Below, piece after piece: positions 16,743 through 24,300 of a stretch of 64,000 nucleotides of DNA; within the stretch, counting starts at the first letter, position 1, and each line of letters opens with the position of its first letter. Below the pieces are notes generated by a model. It searched no databases, was not told where the DNA came from, and saw only the letters and a program-made list of their open reading frames with translations. Position numbers and translations under genes: made by a program. The DNA comes from Bacteroidales bacterium (GTDB taxonomy: Bacteria; Bacteroidota; Bacteroidia; Bacteroidales; F082), in contig JALNZT010000021.1 in assembly GCA_023229135.1 (NCBI GenBank), forward strand, positions 7,487 through 71,486, written 5' to 3'.

Positions 16743-17714
16743 TTAACTAAAATTATAGGTAATTCCAATGCCTAACGATTCCTTAAACTGCAAGCCGGGT
16801 CCAACACCAATTTGTACTTTTTCACCATCAACTATCTCGTATTTGGGCAAATCTATGTTGTGATCGTATTTCATCTGCATGAAAAGTACGGTTTGAAACC
16901 GCTTATTTATCGTGAAATTTATTGCTGTTTCCCAGTCTATATCAATGTTCCAGCGATTTTTGGCGTTGTAATCCAGGTAGTTATTATACAAATTTAGGGT
17001 GGAAGATAATTCAATGTTTTTTGAAATTTCTTTGGCAAAATTTGCCAGCACATTAAAACCAAACTCACTATACAGCTTCTGCCCGGGAACCAGCAGCAGG
17101 CCATTGGTATCGTAAACGGCCGGCTTTACACCAAAAGCACCTTTGTTGGCCAGCTCCTGATTGAGTACAAAAGTAAATTTGCCCGAAGCAGGGCTTAAAA
17201 ACAGTTCAAAAACATCACTCTCTTTGTAGCGGTAACCAATGGAAGCATTGATTACGCCAGGAGCAAAAAAGGTAGAAATGAGCGTTGAGTCGTTGGGGTA
17301 TTTATAGCCGTTGGCAAATTGAGTTTTTAAGGTGACTACAGAAGAATATGTCCAGTTTTTTTCGGTTTCGTTGGTAGCTGCCATTGAAATATCAATACGA
17401 TCTTCTGTTTTTTCTATGCGGTTTTTTCCATATCCTACAATACCAAAGGCCAATTTTGTTATTTTTTCAAACAAAAATCGATTCTTTTTATAACGCAATT
17501 TAGTGGTGGAACTTACCTTACCCGAGGCAGAACTTTCGCCACCCGAAGCCCAATTCGTTAGGGAAAGCTGATTAAAAGTTAAATCTGATTTGCCACTAAA
17601 CTTCCAGTAACGAACCGTATCTTTCTTTGTAGTCATCTTGCTCGAGTCATTATTAGCCGTTAATGTGATTGTGGAAAAAAATAGAAAAACTAAAATCAAA
17701 ACACGAAACATCAT
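16743..17714 (-). CDS. DUF3078 family secreted protein
   Basis: A roughly 323-aa exported protein with signal peptide (MMFRVLILVFLFFSTITL). The family signature is the segment KSDLTFNQLSLTNWASGGESS near residue 45. The rest is beta-rich (alternating strands, KKNRFLFEKITKLAFG, WNIDIDWETAINFTINKRF) and ends in aromatic residues (GITYNFS), suggesting a small outer-membrane beta-barrel. DUF3078 proteins are widespread in Bacteroidota and of unknown function. Start at 17714 (double ATG with 17711) is preferred because it places the hydrophobic stretch directly at the N-terminus; 17744 is the longer alternative. Confidence 0.8.
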   Translation of the reverse strand: MMFRVLILVFLFFSTITLTANNDSSKMTTKKDTVRYWKFSGKSDLTFNQLSLTNWASGGESSASGKVSSTTKLRYKKNRFLFEKITKLAFGIVGYGKNRIEKTEDRIDISMAATNETEKNWTYSSVVTLKTQFANGYKYPNDSTLISTFFAPGVINASIGYRYKESDVFELFLSPASGKFTFVLNQELANKGAFGVKPAVYDTNGLLLVPGQKLYSEFGFNVLANFAKEISKNIELSSTLNLYNNYLDYNAKNRWNIDIDWETAINFTINKRFQTVLFMQMKYDHNIDLPKYEIVDGEKVQIGVGPGLQFKESLGIGITYNFS

Positions 17715-17801
17715 TTTAAACACCTTAACTGAAAAATATAACATAGTCTAATTCTGCAAAAATATTAAATTTGAAGCTTAAAACCTCAACAAACCTTTAT
17801 A

Positions 17802-18890
17802 ATGTTTATAAAATCTTCTCTAAAAAGAATTACTTTTTTTCTTTTAATATTGTTGTCAACTTATAATGAATCAACAACTTATGCAGCAAATAACGATACC
17901 TTGATAATCGGCATCAAACAATCGCCGCCCTTTATCTATACCAATGAGAACGGTGAATTGACCGGTCTTTGTATTGATATCTGGAAAAAAGTTTCCGATT
18001 CATTAAATCAGCCCTATCGTTTCCAAGAAATGGAACTGCCCGAATTGCTTAAAGCTATTGAAGACATGGGTATAGATTTGAGCATTGTGCCACTTACGGT
18101 GACGACTGAAAGGGTGAGGCAATTTTATTTTAGTCAGCCCTTTTTTATTACTACACTGGCCATTGCGACCAACAAAACTGAAGATAACAAGATTTCAACT
18201 TTTATCTCCAATTTCTTTTCTGTTGATTTTTTCAAAGTCATTGGGCTGCTCTTTCTTATCATTATGTTTTTTGGTTTTTTAGTTTGGTTTTTTGAGCGCA
18301 GATACAACCAACAGCAGTTTCGCAAAGGCATTCGTGGTGTTTTCGACGGTATTTGGTGGGCTTCTGTTACCATGACCACGGTTGGTTATGGCGATAAATC
18401 ACCAGTGAGTTTTTGGGGAAGGCTTTTTTCTGTAATCTGGATGTTTACTGCGGTAATAATCATCAGCAGCTTCACCGCAACGATTTCTTCAGCACTTACC
18501 GTTAACAAGATGAAAGGCAGTATTGAGGGACTTTCTGATCTATACCGCGTAAAAGTTGGATCGTTGCAAGGAAGTAGCAGTGGAAACTACCTGGATGACA
18601 ACCGAATTGGTTTTGAATCGTTTAGTACAATTGAAGCAGGATTGTTAGCTTTACAAGCAAATCAAATCAAAGCTTTTGTTTATGACAAAGCTATTTTAGA
18701 TTTTTACTTAGCCCAGACTGAATTTGAAGATAAGCTATTAAGTTTTCCGATAAATTCGAATAAGGAGTATTTCTCATTCGCCTCGGGCGAAAAAGAAATT
18801 ATTCATAAAATTAATCCGTTTTTAGTGGATGTAATTGAGTCAAAAAAATGGAGCGGTATGCTGAAAAAATACGGCCTTAAGGAAGATTAG
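17802..18890 (+). CDS. GluR0-like ligand-gated potassium channel
   Basis: A 362-aa prokaryotic ionotropic-glutamate-receptor relative. Order: signal peptide (1-28); first lobe of a periplasmic binding domain (TLIIGIKQSPPFIYTNENGE on); TM1 near 146-166; pore helix and filter TMTTVGYGDKSP (TVGYGD at 193-198), identical to potassium-channel filters; TM2 near 210-235 ending in SSFTATISSALTV, which resembles the SYTANLAAF gate motif of animal receptors; then the second binding lobe (GSLQGSSSGNYL). Length and arrangement match Synechocystis GluR0. Ligand is unknown; an amino acid is likely. Monocistronic in appearance, divergent from the DUF3078 gene. Confidence 0.9.
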   Translation: MFIKSSLKRITFFLLILLSTYNESTTYAANNDTLIIGIKQSPPFIYTNENGELTGLCIDIWKKVSDSLNQPYRFQEMELPELLKAIEDMGIDLSIVPLTVTTERVRQFYFSQPFFITTLAIATNKTEDNKISTFISNFFSVDFFKVIGLLFLIIMFFGFLVWFFERRYNQQQFRKGIRGVFDGIWWASVTMTTVGYGDKSPVSFWGRLFSVIWMFTAVIIISSFTATISSALTVNKMKGSIEGLSDLYRVKVGSLQGSSSGNYLDDNRIGFESFSTIEAGLLALQANQIKAFVYDKAILDFYLAQTEFEDKLLSFPINSNKEYFSFASGEKEIIHKINPFLVDVIESKKWSGMLKKYGLKED

Positions 18891-18976
18891 CTTGTCTGGT
18901 GTTTTTTGACAAAAGCTTGAAAAAGAGGCGTTTTCTTTTTGACATTATTTAGAATGATTCAATGCGCCTAATCGTC

Positions 18977-18984
18977 TAATTTTG
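18977..18984 (+). promoter_or_regulatory. -7 element upstream of the flavodiiron gene
   Basis: TAATTTTG, 35 bases before the ATG at 19019. The expected -33 position reads ATGA, so only the -7 box is supported. Confidence 0.45.
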
Positions 18985-19018
18985 CAGGAAAATCGGAAAA
19001 ATTTAAAACCTGTAAAAT

Positions 19019-20233
19019 ATGATTAACAAATCTCCTATTCTAACCGTTAACGAAAACGTAAAATGGATAGGCGTCATCGATCATGATATTGTTACTTTCG
19101 ATGTGGTGATGGAAACTAAATTCGGCACAACATATAATGCTTATTTTATTGATGCCGAGAAAAAAGCTATTGTTGAAACTGTAAAAGAAAATTTTTGGCC
19201 TGAATACGAAGCCAAGTTACGCAGCCTTACCGATCCTGCCGAAATCTCCTATATTATTATGAACCACACCGAGCCCGACCATTCAGGTTGTGTGGAAAAA
19301 CTATTGACATTGGCTCCTGATGCTGTGGTTGTTGGCACCGGAAATGCCATTCGTTACCTCAAAGATTTGATGGCCGCACCCTTTAAAAGTTTACAGGTAA
19401 AAGATGGTATGGAACTGGATTTAGGCAATAAAACCGTTCGGTTTATCGGTGCTCCCAATCTACATTGGCCCGATACGATGTATAGCTATCTCGTTGAAGA
19501 TCAGGTTCTATTTACGTGCGATTCGTTTGGCGCTCACTATGCTGACAAAAGCATGTTTGACGATTTGGCAGGCAATTGGGACGAGGCTTTCAAATATTAT
19601 TTTGATGTAATTCTCAAGCCTTTTAGTAAGTTTATGCTCAAAGCCATTGAGAAAATCAAACCGCTGGAAATCAAGGTAATCTGTCCGAGTCACGGCCCGA
19701 TTTTGCGTTCAAACTGGCGGCGTTATGTTGATCTTTCTGAGCAATACGCCACGGAAGCCCTTGAAATGCCAGAAAAAATGCGCGTTTATATTCCTTATGT
19801 TTCTGCTTATCACAAAACTGGCCAATTGGCGCAAGCTATTGCCAAAGGTATTGAATCATTGGAAGGCCTTGAAGCTGTGGTGATGGATGTGGAGCATGTT
19901 CAGCTCGGCGATATTGATATGCAAATTTCTATCGCCAGCGGCCTCATCGTGGGCTGCCCGACCATCAATCAAAATATCTTGCTACCAATCTATCGCTTGT
20001 TTGCCGTGGTGAATCCATTGCGCGACAAAGGCAAGCTGGCCGGCGGTTTTGGCTCATACGGCTGGAGCGGCGAGGGCATGAAAATTATCCGCACTAACCT
20101 CGAAAACCTGAAACTAAATTATACGGAGACAGATGTTTTTATAAAATTTAGCCCGAAAGACGGTGATTTGCATGCTGCTGAAACTTATGGACGTCGTTTT
20201 GGAGAAATGTTGCTCGAAAAAGAAACAAATTAG
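19019..20233 (+). CDS. flavodiiron protein (A-type flavoprotein, FprA-like)
   Basis: Cytoplasmic oxygen or nitric oxide reductase of anaerobes, 404 aa. The N-terminal metallo-beta-lactamase domain holds the diiron site: NHTEPDHSG (H-x-E-x-D-H), a further His in APNLHWPDT, Asp in CDSFG, and His in CPSHGPIL. The C-terminal flavodoxin domain (from about residue 253) binds FMN; its first loop YVSAYHKTGQLA is less canonical than the usual S/T-x-T-G-N-T. No rubredoxin domain is fused, so an external electron donor is needed. Its presence suggests a strict or micro-aerotolerant anaerobe that detoxifies O2 or NO. Confidence 0.93.
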   Translation: MINKSPILTVNENVKWIGVIDHDIVTFDVVMETKFGTTYNAYFIDAEKKAIVETVKENFWPEYEAKLRSLTDPAEISYIIMNHTEPDHSGCVEKLLTLAPDAVVVGTGNAIRYLKDLMAAPFKSLQVKDGMELDLGNKTVRFIGAPNLHWPDTMYSYLVEDQVLFTCDSFGAHYADKSMFDDLAGNWDEAFKYYFDVILKPFSKFMLKAIEKIKPLEIKVICPSHGPILRSNWRRYVDLSEQYATEALEMPEKMRVYIPYVSAYHKTGQLAQAIAKGIESLEGLEAVVMDVEHVQLGDIDMQISIASGLIVGCPTINQNILLPIYRLFAVVNPLRDKGKLAGGFGSYGWSGEGMKIIRTNLENLKLNYTETDVFIKFSPKDGDLHAAETYGRRFGEMLLEKETN

Positions 20234-20267
20234 TGGTTTCTTCGTTATTTATGCGAAGCTTTTGTCT

Positions 20268-20275
20268 TAATTTTG
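20268..20275 (+). promoter_or_regulatory. -7 element upstream of the lipoprotein gene
   Basis: TAATTTTG about 45 bases before the ATG at 20320. A small hairpin (CTTCG/CGAAG followed by CTTTTG) just upstream may end the flavodiiron transcript. Confidence 0.4.
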
Positions 20276-20319
20276 TTAGAGAATTAAGCTAAATTGTTTC
20301 AGAAAAACGGGAATTTTTT

Positions 20320-21162
20320 ATGAGGCACCACTGGTTATATATATCACTTTTTGGACTAATGTTTTCGACAGTGCTTGGCGGTTGTAGCGCGCAGAAAAAG
20401 CTGGCGAAACAATACGTTGAACAATCCTCCGAGTGGGGCGTGTTGGTTTTGATGCCGGAGCATATTTTTAAGTTTAACGAACGTTATGACCGTGACGAAA
20501 AAGGGATGAGCCAGCTTTCTGAATTTGAAAAAAATCAGGAATTGCTCAGTCAGACCTTGTTAATGAACACATTGAACGACAGTCTTGTACGCGTAATTTT
20601 TGAAAATGCTTACCTCAACACGCTTCGTAACTACAATGTGAAAGTCTATACTGAACCCGATTTTCAAGATTTTTACGAGCGTGATAGCTTGAGTTGGATA
20701 GTTAATGTGGCACAGCTTGAATTGCAGGAATTTATTGAAAATTATGAGGATGAGGACATGTTTTACGGCATGTCGTATTTGAAAGTCGTGCCGCTAAATG
20801 CTATAAACCTGGCCGTTTGGGTCGAAATTAGCCAGCTAAACCAAAGCAATCAGGAGGCCAAGGTGTATTTCACAGACCAAAATTTATTCGATCAGCTCGA
20901 AAGTGAATTCATTTATGACTTTTATACAAGTCAAGTGAACTATTACTATAGCATAGACAGCTTGAAAACACAGGATATTTATGATTTTGCCGGTTTTATG
21001 GGTAGACTGTCAGCCTCGTACACCTATGACCAAATTCTGAATAATAAGCTGGAATACGAGCTTCCGAAAACGGAAGCTGAAATACTGTTTTATCGCTACG
21101 ACCCTTTTGCTAAGCGGCTTTTTTCTACTGAATTTGATCGTTTTATTTTACTGGAAAAATAG
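20320..21162 (+). CDS. lipoprotein of unknown function
   Basis: A 280-aa lipoprotein: N-terminal signal MRHHWLYISLFGLMFSTVLGGC with lipobox (LGG-C, Cys 22). The mature part is acidic and helix-rich with many aromatic residues (DFYERDSLSWIVNVAQLELQ; INLAVWVEISQLNQ), and seems a single globular domain of a conserved Bacteroidota type. I do not recognise the family. It is preceded by its own -7 box and is convergent with the large helicase gene. Confidence 0.68.
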   Translation: MRHHWLYISLFGLMFSTVLGGCSAQKKLAKQYVEQSSEWGVLVLMPEHIFKFNERYDRDEKGMSQLSEFEKNQELLSQTLLMNTLNDSLVRVIFENAYLNTLRNYNVKVYTEPDFQDFYERDSLSWIVNVAQLELQEFIENYEDEDMFYGMSYLKVVPLNAINLAVWVEISQLNQSNQEAKVYFTDQNLFDQLESEFIYDFYTSQVNYYYSIDSLKTQDIYDFAGFMGRLSASYTYDQILNNKLEYELPKTEAEILFYRYDPFAKRLFSTEFDRFILLEK

Positions 21163-21335
21163 GCTGCTTTCAAGTTTGGTTTTATTGCATATAATCTATT
21201 AATGGACAAGATGACCGTAGAGGTTTTGGTTGAGCAGGTTGTTTATTTTAAGGAAGTTAACGGGTGTAGAGCCTGTATTTGCCTACAATTAAAATCCCTT
21301 TATAGCTCCTCCAATTGGCATAAAGTTCATGTTGG

Positions 21336-24300
21336 TTAGTTTTCGGGCAAAATCACCTTTTCGTCTTTCAAAATAACTATTCCTTTTTCTAAAGCAAAAT
21401 CAATTCCTGTTTTCATTGCTTGCTCAACATTTCCACCCATTCGGGCATATCCAAAAATTTTGGCAACTTCTCGAATTAAATCGTCTTCAGGCAAACTGAT
21501 TTGGTTAATCAGCACCTCTTTTATTCCACAAGTAATTTCTTCCTTGGCTAAATCTTCTGCATTTCGTTTTTGGTCCTCTTCTCCGGCAACTCGAAAAATA
21601 GCGTAATGCTCAGGTTCTTGATCTTTATGCCAATAAAACAGTGTTCCGTTTTGGTTTGTCTGGGTAAGCGATAAAGTAGAATAGAGGGTGCTTAAATATT
21701 CATTTAATCTCACGCCCAAGCGCGAAATACCCCAGGCATTTATAATACGTCGCGATAAAAGCGTGTGGCTGATAGGTGCTTCAATTTCTAGTACACGATT
21801 AATTTGACGCTTGATGGCAGGTTGAAGCTGCGAATCAAAGAACTCATCAGAAGAATTTAGATAGGACTGTTCCAGTAGGCAAGTTTTATATGGCGTATGC
21901 CTTTGTATTGGTTCTATTATTTGTTGTGTAATGCTCTGAAGTTTCAAGTTTGAAATTTCTTTTCGTTTTTGTTCGGCAGGTATTTTTGGATTTTCAGGCT
22001 CCATTGTTTTTTCTTTCAGGCTTTTTGCCGCTTCAATTGCATGAACAATGTTTTGAATAGCTTTTTGTGGATTATCCCACCAATCTGGTGTCCAAAGTTT
22101 ATAAATATTCCAGCCTAACATTTTCAAAACGCCTATTTGAACAATTTCTCTATCTTTAGCTGTTTTTGCTGCGCGATAAGTTTTTCCATCGGTTAAAATA
22201 CCCAAAATATATTCTGAAGGTTTTTCCGGATTTACAACGCCAATATCTATTTTATATCCCGAGCAGCCAATAGCTGTTCGAACGGAATACCCTAGTTTTT
22301 GGATTTCATTGGCAACCATTTTTTGAAAAAATCCAGGACTTGTTTTAGTTGAGTTTTCTTTTTGCGGCAGGGCTATTTTTCCCTTTTCGGTGTATTCCAG
22401 AAACGCTTTAATACCTGCAATTCCTTCCGAGGATGTTCTTGAAATATCAATCTGGTCAGATTGTAAAGTGGAAAAAACTTTCATCTCATACCTGGCGCGC
22501 GAAATGGCAACGTTTAGTCTTCTCCAGCCGCCTTCTCTATTCAACGGCCCAAAGTTTAAGTAGATTTTTCCTTGCCGATCGGGGCCATAGCCAACCGAAA
22601 ATAATATTACATCCCGCTCATCTCCTTGAACGTTTTCTAAATTTTTAACGAAAATAGGTTCTGACGATTCCATTGCTACCCTTTCCAATTCCGGATTCTT
22701 TTTAAAGGCTTCGGTCAATAAAACTTCGATAAGATGCTGTTGAACAGAACTAAACGTTACAATACCAATGCTTCTTTGCGAAAGTTTGGCATCGGCTAAA
22801 CGAGCTAAAACTTCGGAAACAATCGCTTTTGCCTCAAAGTGATTCTGACGGGTTTTTCCTCGATCGTAGTATCCTGGAACATATACATTATTTACTTTTG
22901 TAGCCATATCGTCAGGCGACGGGAAAGTTAATAATTTATTTTCGTAATAATTTGAATTGCTGAATGCTATCAAGCTTTCGTGTTTGCTGCGATAATGCCA
23001 CAATAAATGTTTTGATGGCATGGATAAAGCAAGGCAATCATCCAGAATGCTTTCCAAATCTTCTTTGTCTGCATTTTCTTCATCAAAATGATTGGTTGAG
23101 AAAAAACTGGTTGGTGGCATTTGTTTTGGATCGCCCACAACAATAAGGTTCTCACCTCTGCCAATAGCACCAACAGCCTCGCATGTTGGCATTTGTGAGG
23201 CTTCATCGAAAATTACCAGGTCAAATTTCGATTTGTCAACTTCAAAATATTGTGCTACCGAAATCGGACTCATCAACATACACGGGCACATCCTGGGCAA
23301 AAGGTTAGGAATTAAATCAAATAACCGTCTAATGGACATGCCCCTGCCATTGTTGCGTATAGCGCGTTGCAGTATTCCAATTTCCGAACTATTTGCTGCT
23401 TCTTTTGTGAAGGAAGGAATTTTTGATGCCAGCTTCGCAAATAGTTCTGCTTTGGTTAACTCTTCAAAATACCTGCTTTGTTCTTTAAATTTTTTTATTT
23501 TCCCTTCAAATAATTTACCGTTGAAAACGGATAATCTTACATCATTTGAGATAATATATTCAGAAAAATGTTTAAATAATGATTTTTTGAAAGAAGTTAG
23601 TACTTCTTGATTTGTGAGCTCACCAGTTGAATAAGCTTCTGTAATTGAAGATAATCCGGCGTCATCTACCTCTTTTTTAACCCGGTTCCAACTTGTCCAA
23701 TCGCGCAAATAATTAAGATTTGCTAACCAGTTCTCAGCATTTTGTAGCCAAAAAGCTGTCCAGTCTATTGGATTATATTGCTCCGATTCAAAATTTATAT
23801 CCAATAAATCATGCAAGCTTTCTTCAATAATTAGTTGTTCTTCTGCTAAAACTATATAGTTTAAAACAGCTTTCCCTTTCAAATTCAAAAATGAACGACT
23901 TCCATCAGATAATAGATTAGCTATAGTGTGCCTTTTTTCTTTTGTTTTTGTGGTGTCTTCTGTTATTTTTAAGAGTAAGCGATTGATTTGTAAGCTTGTT
24001 TCGCAAATCTGTGAAACAATACCCCAATTGCTATTGCCATTATTCCATAAAAAGTCAAGTTCTGAAGATAAACTTGTCTCATTTTTATCCAGCTGTTCTT
24101 GTTCTTTTTGATAGTGTATTATTGTTTCTAAATAATTAATAATTTTACTTTTATCAAGTTTAGTATTTTTAGCTAATGGGCGAAGTGTTTTTAGTAGTCT
24201 GTTTTGACCTAACAATTTGGGTAAAAGCCATTGTTGCGAAACAGCTTTCCACCTGTTAAGCGCGGGTTCTGCATCGTAACATAAAATATTTTTTGTGAAA

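Noticed and set aside
23092..23610. 172-codon frame opposite the giant helicase gene
   Set aside because: Antisense shadow over the conserved helicase motifs.
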